Shown here: positions 13,548-19,289 of the stretch, in pieces | Layout: the number at the start of each line of letters is the position of its first letter | Position numbering within the stretch: the stretch's first letter is position 1 | Source: Bacillota bacterium | GTDB lineage: Bacteria > Bacillota > Clostridia > Oscillospirales > Acutalibacteraceae | DNA length: 19,289 nucleotides | Assembly: GCA_023397245.1 (NCBI GenBank) | Contig: JAEWUH010000161.1 | Location: 1-19,289 of the forward strand | Direction of reading: 5' to 3' | Made by a program: the position numbers and the translations under genes | Notes under the pieces: generated by a model | What the model was told of the DNA's origin: nothing | Database searches by the model: none | Seen by the model: only the letters and a program-made list of their open reading frames with translations

Positions 13548-14156
13548 TTATAGATTAAGCGCCTGCTGAATGCTCTTTGATGTTTTTTTATCCAGCAGCC
13601 CGCCGCTCAGCGCCTTTAGAATATAGTCTGTAATTTCGTCATGCGGTTCCGCTTTTTGAATATCCAAAAACACATTGATGATATCTACCAGAATCAGCTT
13701 TTTCTGCGTGGAGGCAAGTTCTTCAATGGAAATTGCGGAAAGCATTTGGATGATCTGAGGAACCAGCTCCCGCTGATAGGGCAGCCATTTCCGGATACTC
13801 TGAATGGTCTGGCGGGACGTAATGAATTTTTCATCCTGACAGTGCGTCATATATTCCTCAAAAATTCCGTTAAACCGGCCGTCCTTGTCCCACCGGACAT
13901 TTTCCGCGAGCATCATAATTCCGATGCTCCGCTGGTAGGAGTTCTCACTTGAGAGGCGCGCGGCAAAAGAATCCCAGTAGGAATACAGGTCGCCGCTGAT
14001 TTCGCTCCGTTTCTGCAGCGCCTGAAACGCCGCGTACCGGATATCGTTATCCTTTTCATTCAGGAGTTTTACGAGAAAATCGATATCTTCGGCGGAAAGC
14101 TGTGCAGCAAGCTTTTCCATATTGTCCTTGTACTCCATCAGGTATTCGATTGTCAT
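13548..14156 (-). CDS. HEAT-like helical repeat protein, function unknown
   Basis: A 202-residue, wholly alpha-helical, soluble protein without a signal peptide. The N-terminal half shows HEAT-like helix pairs: DIDFLVKLLNEKDNDIRYAA followed by FQALQKRS, and later SFAARLSSENSYQRSIGIMMLAENVRW. The C-terminal half (QTIQSIRKWLPYQRELVPQIIQML, KLILVDIINVFLD) has the same rhythm. Such solenoids bind proteins or nucleic acids; AlkD-type DNA glycosylases are one HEAT-like family, but I do not see the AlkD WDxxD-type active-site signature. Translation starts at ATG 14156 with a strong AGGAGG upstream. The gene begins 11 bases after the Fpg-fold gene, implying co-expression. Confidence 0.7.
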   Translation of the reverse strand: MTIEYLMEYKDNMEKLAAQLSAEDIDFLVKLLNEKDNDIRYAAFQALQKRSEISGDLYSYWDSFAARLSSENSYQRSIGIMMLAENVRWDKDGRFNGIFEEYMTHCQDEKFITSRQTIQSIRKWLPYQRELVPQIIQMLSAISIEELASTQKKLILVDIINVFLDIQKAEPHDEITDYILKALSGGLLDKKTSKSIQQALNL

Positions 14157-14167
14157 GCTCGCACCTC

Positions 14168-15022
14168 CTAAACAGACTGTTGTTTCGGCTGCTTTTCATA
14201 TTTTTGGCAGCCCGGGCAGTAATAAATGCTTCCGCCCAAATATGCTTCCTTCTGAATCGCTGCGCCGCACGCCGGGCAGGGCCGGTCAACGGTATTTTTG
14301 CTGAGCACGGAACGGTAGCCGCCAAGGCAGCCGAACAGATCGCGTTCGGTATCGCGGCCTCCCTGCACGGTCATTTCCATGAGGGTATCCCGCACCGCAC
14401 GGAACATTGCTCCCAGCTCGGAATCGGTGAGCTCCCCCATTTTGCGCTTCGGATGAATTTTCGCGTTCCACAGGATATCCTGCAGCACGCCGTTGCCAAG
14501 CCCCGGAATACGCTGCTCCGTTGCAAGGAACGCTTTGGCGGAGAGTTTTGAGAATCCCGGGCAGTCGCAGAGCGACTCAAAATACCGTTCGTCGAACGCG
14601 TCCGAAAGCGGGGACGGCTTTTCTTTCGCGACGAGATAGTAGGGATTGTCATACTGCCCTTCCCGGAAGGCGCACAGCCCGCCGTACATCTGCACCGTGC
14701 CAACCAAATGGGAAAAGTCTTCAAACTCGATGAAAAGTTGGTGCTTCTTCGGCAGCTCCTCTCCCGCCGCAAGCCAGCGCAGGTTCACGCCGTCGCTGAA
14801 AAGGATGCTGCAGCCGCCCGCCCGGATTTCCACCTGCCCCGCCAGCGCCGATGAGGAATAAATCTGCCTGCCCGCAAGCAGGGCGTGGTAATTCTGCGGG
14901 TCGCCGCAGTACCACGCGAATTTGTGGGGCGTATAACCGGCGGTTACATTCTGGATGATTTTCCCCTTAACGGTCTGGTTGAGCTGCTGCGCGATGGTGC
15001 TGCTCTCCGGTATCTCAAGCAT
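14168..15022 (-). CDS. Fpg/Nei-fold DNA glycosylase-like protein lacking canonical catalytic residues
   Basis: A 284-residue protein with the architecture of formamidopyrimidine-DNA glycosylase/endonuclease VIII. It has an N-terminal beta sandwich, a helix-two-turn-helix DNA-binding motif (PGLGNGVLQDILWNAKIHP, 173-191) and a C-terminal zinc finger with C249/C252 and C269/C272. The usual MPELPE start is replaced by MLEIPE, so the catalytic N-terminal proline is leucine. The RRGK-type lysine block appears as RAGG (67-70), and the zinc-finger arginine position reads GGSIYYC. It may bind damaged or structured DNA but probably does not do base excision and lyase chemistry in the standard way. The start ATG 15022 follows AAAGGAGG; the longer frame to 15133 overlaps the neighbouring membrane-protein gene. 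Confidence 0.8.
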   Translation of the reverse strand: MLEIPESSTIAQQLNQTVKGKIIQNVTAGYTPHKFAWYCGDPQNYHALLAGRQIYSSSALAGQVEIRAGGCSILFSDGVNLRWLAAGEELPKKHQLFIEFEDFSHLVGTVQMYGGLCAFREGQYDNPYYLVAKEKPSPLSDAFDERYFESLCDCPGFSKLSAKAFLATEQRIPGLGNGVLQDILWNAKIHPKRKMGELTDSELGAMFRAVRDTLMEMTVQGGRDTERDLFGCLGGYRSVLSKNTVDRPCPACGAAIQKEAYLGGSIYYCPGCQKYEKQPKQQSV

Positions 15023-15042
15023 TCCGGCCCCTCCTTTGTATG

Positions 15043-15510
15043 CTATACATTCAGCATTTTCTTTAAAACGTCCGCTGTAATTCTGCAGTACCATTGCTGG
15101 GTTGCAATCAGTAATGAGACTCCATAAATCCAATATATCACTTTCGGACTAACAGCGATTAATTTTCTGTTTGCATAGATTACCCATCCGGCGGATATCG
15201 TCATTAAAATATGGGATAACTGTGTTGTCAACGCACCCTGACCGCTCCATGGAAAAACAAACAGTCCCATTGTCCCAAAAAATGTCAGAGGAACAACCAT
15301 GATAAGAAGGTACTGAAGATACTGGGGCTTTTTATTCAGAACCATCAGAAATACAAAGAAAGCAATTTCCGTGGGAGCGCATACGTTGTACATAATCCAT
15401 TGGAGAAAAGACGCCTTTAGGAATACCGTAAAAACGAAGAATCCCCAAATCGCCAACAAAAGCATCGCTATGCTCAAAACGTTTCCGATTATTTTCATTT
15501 GCTTACTCAT
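15043..15510 (-). CDS. Small integral membrane protein, unknown function
   Basis: A 155-residue, very hydrophobic protein I do not recognise. Four or five membrane helices can be traced: about 8-30 (VLSIAMLLLAIWGFFVFTVF), 40-58 (CAPTEIAFFVFLMVL), 67-88 (LQYLLIMVVPLTFFGTMGLFVF), 98-115 (LSHILMTISAGWVIYA) and 124-142 (VIYWIYGVSLLIATQQW). It has short polar loops and a basic C-terminus. There is no signal peptide cleavage site and no transporter or enzyme motif. ATG 15510 is chosen because AAAGGAGG lies upstream. It sits within the six-gene minus-strand unit, 28 bases after the second GyrI gene and 20 bases before the Fpg-fold gene. Confidence 0.75.
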   Translation of the reverse strand: MSKQMKIIGNVLSIAMLLLAIWGFFVFTVFLKASFLQWIMYNVCAPTEIAFFVFLMVLNKKPQYLQYLLIMVVPLTFFGTMGLFVFPWSGQGALTTQLSHILMTISAGWVIYANRKLIAVSPKVIYWIYGVSLLIATQQWYCRITADVLKKMLNV

Positions 15511-15538
15511 AAGAAAGCCTCCTTTTCGCAGCACCAAA

Positions 15539-16168
15539 TCACAGTCTGCGCACAGGGTGGCGCAGAACTGTTTTCATGTTTTCCGGCGCGCACTTGCGCG
15601 GGTCTTTCATATAGATTTCATGATGCCGGCGTTCTCCGCAGTCGTCAATCAGCCCGTTTTCTCGGATGAACCGTTCCAGCTTTTCCACAGATTCCGGCTC
15701 GGTGGAAAACGGCCCGGTATGCATGATCTGGACGCATTCACCCTCGTCGTAATCGACAAGCCGCGCTTTCTTATAATCATATTCCGGCTTCTTTTTCGCC
15801 GCCTGCGCACAGGCCCAGTCAAAAACCTCCTGCGTTACAAATTCCAGCTGACGGATCATGGAGGTCCAGCTCCAGCTTTCCCTGTGCTTTCCGTCAAAGC
15901 CGTCGCAGCCGCAGTCCCAGAGGCCCTCGAGCGGGGGAACAACATAATCAAAATAGCCTTCCGGGGTATTTCCGCCCATCTTGCTCATTTTTATGGTATA
16001 GGACAGCGCATACAAAAGCCCCACCGCGCTGCCGTACTCTTCCCCGTTCGGGTCGCCGCGCCCGTCCACCATGATAAATCTGATTTTGGGAACGGCAATA
16101 GAAACCGGCTTTCCGCCGGGCAGATACAAATCCCGGTACTCTTTTTTATAATCCAGCTTTTCCGTCAT
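15539..16168 (-). CDS. GyrI-like domain protein (small-molecule binding / possible hydrolase)
   Basis: A 209-residue cytoplasmic protein of the long GyrI-like group. Family blocks are LYLPGGKPVSIAVPKIRFIMVDGRGDPNGEEY near the N-terminus, ALSYTIKM, GYFDYVVPPLEGLWD, and the C-terminal HHEIYMKDPRKCAPENMKTVLRHPVR. The fold is a pair of SHS2 modules forming a cavity for small aromatic or cationic compounds. Proteins of this family (including, as I recall, Listeria Lin2189) were reported to hydrolyse cyclopropane-bearing DNA-alkylating natural products, so detoxification is one plausible role; substrate specificity here is unknown. The start ATG 16168 follows GGGAGA. It lies 16 bases after the shorter GyrI-like gene and is probably co-translated with it. 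Confidence 0.85.
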   Translation of the reverse strand: MTEKLDYKKEYRDLYLPGGKPVSIAVPKIRFIMVDGRGDPNGEEYGSAVGLLYALSYTIKMSKMGGNTPEGYFDYVVPPLEGLWDCGCDGFDGKHRESWSWTSMIRQLEFVTQEVFDWACAQAAKKKPEYDYKKARLVDYDEGECVQIMHTGPFSTEPESVEKLERFIRENGLIDDCGERRHHEIYMKDPRKCAPENMKTVLRHPVRRL

Positions 16169-16184
16169 TTCGGCGCGTCTCCCT

Positions 16185-16643
16185 TTAAGAGTTCAGCGAG
16201 ATGTACGTATAGACTTCCATGTGTTCCATATCGCTGCATTCCTGATATTCTTCAAAGTCACAGTCAAATTTCCGGTCCAGCTTTGTCTGCCAGATTTCGC
16301 CCCAGCAGGCTCCCACCGCTTCCATATTTCCCTGCACGGTGAACTTTGCGTATTTCCCGGCCGGTATCACCTTTGTTTCAAGCCCGTCCGGCAGGCTCTC
16401 CGAACTGTTCACCTCGCAGCAGACCAGCACATCATATTCCCCGGCAGGGCCGTTCTCATAATTCGTATACAGGCCGATCGCCTTGCCGTTAACTTTACCC
16501 GGAATGGATTCATAAATGCCCTGCGCGTAAAATTTCTGCCACGCTCCGCCGATCTCCTGCTCCATAGAAGGGCTGCTGTTGCTTGTGCGAATTTTGATCC
16601 CCGCTACGGTTTTCTGCTCCAGATTCACGATTTCATAATTCAT
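16185..16643 (-). CDS. GyrI-like / AraC effector-binding-domain protein
   Basis: A 152-residue stand-alone effector-binding domain, as found at the C-terminus of AraC/MerR-type multidrug regulators (BmrR, Rob) and in GyrI/SbmC. Visible markers are MNYEIVNLEQKTVAGIKIRTSNS at the start, IGGAWQKFYAQGIYESIPGK, IGLYTNYENGPAGEYDVLVCCEV in the middle and VIPAGKYAKFTVQGNM with DFEEYQ...EVYTYIS at the end. No DNA-binding domain is present. It may sense, sequester or modify a small molecule. I start at ATG 16643 with AGGGAG upstream; the longer ORF to 16679 would begin inside the predicted -10 box. It is the first gene after the WYL regulator and candidate operator. Confidence 0.86.
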   Translation of the reverse strand: MNYEIVNLEQKTVAGIKIRTSNSSPSMEQEIGGAWQKFYAQGIYESIPGKVNGKAIGLYTNYENGPAGEYDVLVCCEVNSSESLPDGLETKVIPAGKYAKFTVQGNMEAVGACWGEIWQTKLDRKFDCDFEEYQECSDMEHMEVYTYISLNS

Positions 16644-16674
16644 GGTAATACTCCCTTTCAAATTTGATACATTG

Positions 16675-16683
16675 AGCATACCA
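16675..16683 (-). promoter_or_regulatory. Extended -10 promoter of the GyrI-led operon
   Basis: The minus strand reads TGG-TATGCT (16683-16675): an extended -10 with a 5/6-type hexamer. It has no recognisable -35 at the right spacing; that position is occupied by the TGACAC palindrome. This fits a promoter that needs an activator. Transcription would start about 25 bases before the GyrI start codon. Confidence 0.5.
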
Positions 16684-16692
16684 TGGAAAATA

Positions 16693-16708
16693 TGACACCT
16701 GTGTGTCA
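16693..16708. promoter_or_regulatory. TGACAC-N4-GTGTCA palindrome, candidate WYL-regulator operator
   Basis: Two perfect 6-bp arms (16693-16698 and 16703-16708) are separated by CTGT. It falls in the 67-base gap between the WYL regulator stop and the first GyrI-like gene, immediately upstream of the extended -10. The placement suggests the neighbouring regulator binds here. Confidence 0.5.
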
Positions 16709-16710
16709 GA

Positions 16711-17616
16711 TTATTGATACCGATTCAGTGTTTGTTTCAGTTTTTGAACAATTTCCTGCCGGAGCTGTTCCGGTTCTAAAACCTCCGCCGCGGCGCCGAA
16801 AGACAGAACATAGCCGTAAACCCAGTCACCCTCGGGGAAATCAACGTCTGCCACAAAGCTGCCGTCCGGATTTTTCAGGATATTTTCGTCCTCGTATTCA
16901 TCGTAAACGCGGAACGCCATGCAGGCGTCAATTTTAAGCTTCAAATGAAGCATTCTTGGCTTATATGGCTGCTCCGCTTCGGGAAACATATTTTCCGGAA
17001 TTTCACGGTCAAAAACCTCCTGCGCGGACTGCAGGTTCTTTATGCGGGAAACCTTAAAGACGCGCCAATCCCCGCGGCTCCTGCAATAGCCGAAAAGATA
17101 CCAGCCCTGCCCCTTGAACCACAGCTTCACCGGTTCCACCGTGCGGAAGGTTTTCTCCCCGCGGGCGCCGTAATATTCAAAGGTAATCACCCGGTTCTGC
17201 AGTATGGCGCTTTTCAGCAGGATAAATTTGTCACGTTCCTTCGTCCCGCCGCCCCAGTTGGAAAAATCCACGTCGATCCAGCTTGTCCGCTTCTTTCCAA
17301 ACAGCGCGGCAAGCTTGGAAAGCACCGGTTCCACATCCGGCGCGTGAATGGCGTTCAGCCCCTGCAGGCTGGCCAATATTTCGTTCTGCTCGCCCGATGT
17401 AAGCAGCGATTTATTCAGGACAAAATCATCCATCAAACGGATTCCGCCGCCCAGACCGCGTTCCGTGTAGATCGGGATGCCCGCCTCGCACAGCTTGTCC
17501 ACATCGCGGTAGATGGTGCGCTCGGACACCTCGAAATGCTCCGCCAGCTTCTTTGCGGAGATGTTTTTCTGTTCCAGCAGCAGATACACGATTTCAAACA
17601 GCCGGTTGATCTGCAT
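16711..17616 (-). CDS. YafY-type HTH/WYL-domain transcriptional regulator
   Basis: A 301-residue regulator. Residues 1-60 form a winged helix-turn-helix (ISAKKLAEHFEVSERTIYRDVDKL as the HTH, then GLGGGIRL as the wing). Residues about 130-205 form the WYL ligand-sensing domain, with the signature W172-Y173-L174 in QGWYLFGYCRSR and a conserved basic residue in FKVSRI. The C-terminal WCX extension covers about 210-301. WYL domains bind nucleic-acid or nucleotide-type ligands, and several members respond to DNA damage or phage. The start ATG 17616 follows GGAGGCGG. It lies upstream of, and in the same direction as, two GyrI-like genes with a palindrome in between, and probably controls them. The 40-base gap to the mscS gene leaves shared transcription possible. 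Confidence 0.92.
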   Translation of the reverse strand: MQINRLFEIVYLLLEQKNISAKKLAEHFEVSERTIYRDVDKLCEAGIPIYTERGLGGGIRLMDDFVLNKSLLTSGEQNEILASLQGLNAIHAPDVEPVLSKLAALFGKKRTSWIDVDFSNWGGGTKERDKFILLKSAILQNRVITFEYYGARGEKTFRTVEPVKLWFKGQGWYLFGYCRSRGDWRVFKVSRIKNLQSAQEVFDREIPENMFPEAEQPYKPRMLHLKLKIDACMAFRVYDEYEDENILKNPDGSFVADVDFPEGDWVYGYVLSFGAAAEVLEPEQLRQEIVQKLKQTLNRYQ

Positions 17617-17656
17617 TGCTCCGCCTCCCTATTGCGAAATAAAAATAAGGCAAATA

Positions 17657-18472
17657 TCAGCCGGAAGTTTTCATGCGGACGTCCAGCCTGCGGAAAGGGG
17701 TTTCCATCCCGGCGTTTTCAAAAGCAAGCTTTACCTTTTCCTGCATATCGGAATACAGCGTCCAGTAATCCTCTGTTTTGCACCAGAGCTGCATCCCCAT
17801 CGCGACGCCGTTTTCGGTATGCTCTCCTACCGCAATGACCGGGGCCGGTTCCTGCAAAACAAGCGGGTTTTCCTGTACCAGTCCGGAAAGCAGCTCCCTC
17901 ACTTTGGAAAGGCTCTCATCGTACCCTACAATGTATTTTAAATCCAGCCGGCGGGTCTGCATCGCCGAATAATTCGTGATCACGCTGACCGTGATTTTTG
18001 AATTGGGTATAATGACGGTCTTGTTGTCAAAAGTCCGCAGCGTGGTAAACATGGTCTCGATCCGTTCCACCGTACCCTCCGTATCGGCCAGCGCAAGGTA
18101 ATCCCCCACCTTAAACGGCTTGGTAAAGATGATCTGGGCGCCACTGGCGATATTGGACATGCTGTCCTTCAGCGCAAGACCAACGGTCAGTCCGGCCGCG
18201 CCGAGGGCCGCGATAATGGAATTGATGTTCATGCCGAGCTGCTCCGCGGCGATAATGCAGACGATGATTTTAAAGGCCGCGCGCGCCAGAGAACAAAGGA
18301 ACGTGATGATGCCGGTATCCGCCCGGGAGCGCTTCATCGCGCGGTACATCAGCCTTGCCGCCTGATTGCTCGCCCACCAGCCGACCGCCAGAATCAAAAG
18401 GGCTCCGCCCAGACGCGGGAGCTCGGCCTGAAGGCCCGCCGCGATCTGCGCGCCGATTGTTTGAAAGTTCAC
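17657..18472 (-). CDS. mscS: Small-conductance mechanosensitive channel (MscS family)
   Basis: A 271-residue cell-membrane channel that opens on hypo-osmotic shock. It has a short periplasmic N-terminus, membrane helices at about 20-40 (LGGALLILAVGWWASNQAAR) and 60-85, and the pore-lining TM3 (SIIAALGAAGLTVGLALKDSMSNIASG). These are followed by the MscS beta domain (IFTKPFKVGDYLALADTEGTVERI, then TTLRTFDNKTVIIPNSKI) and the alpha/beta C-terminal vestibule. The length fits compact MscS proteins. I chose the GTG at 18472: GGAGG lies 8 bases upstream on the minus strand, and the residues beyond it to 18526 (MRQACRYISICYFQEVIP) are not family-like. Its own promoter is probably at 18599-18626. Confidence 0.92.
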   Translation of the reverse strand: MNFQTIGAQIAAGLQAELPRLGGALLILAVGWWASNQAARLMYRAMKRSRADTGIITFLCSLARAAFKIIVCIIAAEQLGMNINSIIAALGAAGLTVGLALKDSMSNIASGAQIIFTKPFKVGDYLALADTEGTVERIETMFTTLRTFDNKTVIIPNSKITVSVITNYSAMQTRRLDLKYIVGYDESLSKVRELLSGLVQENPLVLQEPAPVIAVGEHTENGVAMGMQLWCKTEDYWTLYSDMQEKVKLAFENAGMETPFRRLDVRMKTSG

Positions 18473-18537
18473 TGGGATTACCTCCTGAAAATAGCATATT
18501 GAAATATACCGGCAGGCTTGCCGCAAGTCCGCTGTAC

Positions 18538-18566
18538 TTGTACTTTGGTTAAAACCGGTATAAAAT
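18538..18566 (+). promoter_or_regulatory. Possible plus-strand promoter for the MBL-fold gene
   Basis: TTGTAC (18538-18543), 17 bases, TAAAAT (18561-18566). Transcription from here would give a leader of roughly 230 bases before ATG 18802. Nothing closer to the gene looks better, but the match is only moderate. Confidence 0.35.
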
Positions 18567-18598
18567 AAGGAAAGCCGTTTATCCGTAATAATACATAC

Positions 18599-18626
18599 AT
18601 CATAACATATTTTATTAAAATCACAA
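18599..18626 (-). promoter_or_regulatory. Candidate mscS promoter
   Basis: The minus strand reads TTGTGA (18626-18621), 16 bases, TATGAT (18604-18599), with TGT directly before the -10, giving an extended -10. It lies about 120 bases upstream of the GTG start. Confidence 0.5.
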
Positions 18627-18801
18627 TACGGAACATGGGAAATCCTGTCAGCGCAGACCAGCCGGGAACCGGCGGATAATGGGCATACTTAAGAAACAGC
18701 CTGCCGCCGGCCGGTGCAGAATTGCCGCGTAATTTTTACGGCCGCGGCTTGATCGGCAGTCCGTTTGGAAAATTTACGGTCTGCACGAAAAGGAGAAGAT
18801 T

Positions 18802-19289
18802 ATGGACACAGAAATCCGTTACCTGTTCAACAGCGGTTTTACGGTAAAAACAGAACGTCATTTTCTTATTTTTGATTATTATCTGGATACGCCGCGAGGC
18901 TGCGGGCTGGAAAAGGGTGTAATCGATCCGAACGAGATCCGTGATCTTGACGTGGTGGTCTTTGCTTCCCACGTACACCCGGACCACTACAATCCGCGCA
19001 TTTTCAGTTGGAAAAAGGCGGTGAATAAGATCCGCTATGTCCTGTCCGACGATATCAGGACGCAGGAAAACGCACTCCGCGTACATCCCGGAAACACCTA
19101 CGATCTGGGCGATCTGAGCGTACGCGTGCTGGACTCCACGGATACGGGCGCCGCATTCCTTGTTAAGGCGGATGGGCTCTGCATCTACCACGCGGGCGAC
19201 CTCAACCTGTGGTACTGGAACGGGGAACCTGACGCGGACAACCTGCAAATGGAAAGGGATTATAAAGCGGAGATTGACAAGCTCAGGGG
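18802..19289 (+). CDS. Metallo-beta-lactamase-fold hydrolase, N-terminal part
   Basis: The gene runs off the window end; 162 complete codons are visible. The fold is identified by the metal-binding motif SHVHPDHY (the HxHxDH signature, about residues 57-63), preceded by two beta strands (FLIFDYYLD; DLDVVVFASHV), and by IYHAGDLNLWYW, which supplies the next His/Asp ligands. This is the MBL superfamily of zinc or iron hydrolases, and it resembles the small UPF0173/YycJ-like or uncharacterised clostridial members more than true beta-lactamases; no export signal is present. Substrate unknown. The start is ATG 18802 with AAGGAGAAG (18790-18798) upstream. It is transcribed away from mscS. Confidence 0.85.
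   Translation, partial: MDTEIRYLFNSGFTVKTERHFLIFDYYLDTPRGCGLEKGVIDPNEIRDLDVVVFASHVHPDHYNPRIFSWKKAVNKIRYVLSDDIRTQENALRVHPGNTYDLGDLSVRVLDSTDTGAAFLVKADGLCIYHAGDLNLWYWNGEPDADNLQMERDYKAEIDKLR

Larger units (their letters stand above)
18473..18801. other. Divergent intergenic region between mscS and the MBL-fold gene
   Basis: About 330 bases without a convincing gene. The mscS-proximal part encodes its leader, including a small CGGCA-GGCT-TGCCG hairpin (18510-18523). The middle (18538-18626) is AT-rich and holds one promoter candidate on each strand. The last ~150 bases (18650-18790) are GC-rich with several GCCGCGG/CCGGCCGG palindromes that could form a structured leader for the MBL gene. I recognise no known riboswitch. 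Confidence 0.5.

Noticed and set aside
18736..19248. 170-codon minus-strand frame opposite the MBL-fold gene
   Set aside because: The plus frame has the HxHxDH motif and a good ribosome site; the minus frame has neither.

Overview
The window looks like a chromosomal segment from a Gram-positive clostridial genome, probably Oscillospiraceae/Acutalibacteraceae-like. This is inferred from moderately high GC, strong AGGAGG-type ribosome binding sites, a DUF1934-argS pair, U-tract terminators, Firmicutes-type GyrI, WYL and Spx/ArsC proteins, and palindromic repeats of a kind I associate with gut clostridia. No species can be named. I see no tRNA, rRNA, CRISPR array, insertion sequence or phage gene.

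Layout. (1) 1-3165, plus strand: the end of a DUF1934 gene, argS, and a homocysteine S-methyltransferase-family gene with an unusual C-terminal half-domain, closed by a perfect hairpin terminator. (2) 3202-4386, minus strand: a three-gene unit (DUF1653 protein, ArsC/Spx-family protein, flavodoxin-domain protein) from an extended -10 promoter that overlaps a palindrome. (3) 4413-4916, plus: a glyoxalase I-like VOC protein. (4) 4917-10945, plus: a complete family-5 peptide/nickel-type ABC importer (lipoprotein, two permeases, two ATPases). Its upstream region has two near-consensus promoters, a terminator-like hairpin between them and a perfect 13-bp inverted repeat abutting the second promoter. 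The operon ends in two inverted copies of a structured repeat and a strong terminator. (5) 11028-13018, plus: an IMP dehydrogenase of the Tritrichomonas foetus type and a DHCW-motif cupin. (6) 13030-18626, minus: an MscS channel and a WYL-domain regulator, followed by six tightly packed genes (two GyrI-like proteins, a small membrane protein, an Fpg/Nei-fold protein lacking canonical catalytic residues, a helical-repeat protein and a P-loop kinase-like protein). (7) 18802-end, plus: the start of a metallo-beta-lactamase-fold hydrolase, cut by the window edge.

The most interesting region is the six-gene minus-strand unit behind the WYL regulator. A perfect TGACAC/GTGTCA palindrome lies between the regulator gene and the first GyrI gene, just upstream of an extended -10. 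GyrI-like proteins bind, and in some cases hydrolyse, small electrophilic toxins. Several WYL regulators respond to DNA damage. The unit also carries a DNA-glycosylase-fold protein with a changed active site. A small-molecule or genotoxin response operon is therefore a reasonable hypothesis, but it is inference. Other items are the parasite-type IMP dehydrogenase and the promoter/terminator/operator arrangement ahead of the peptide importer.
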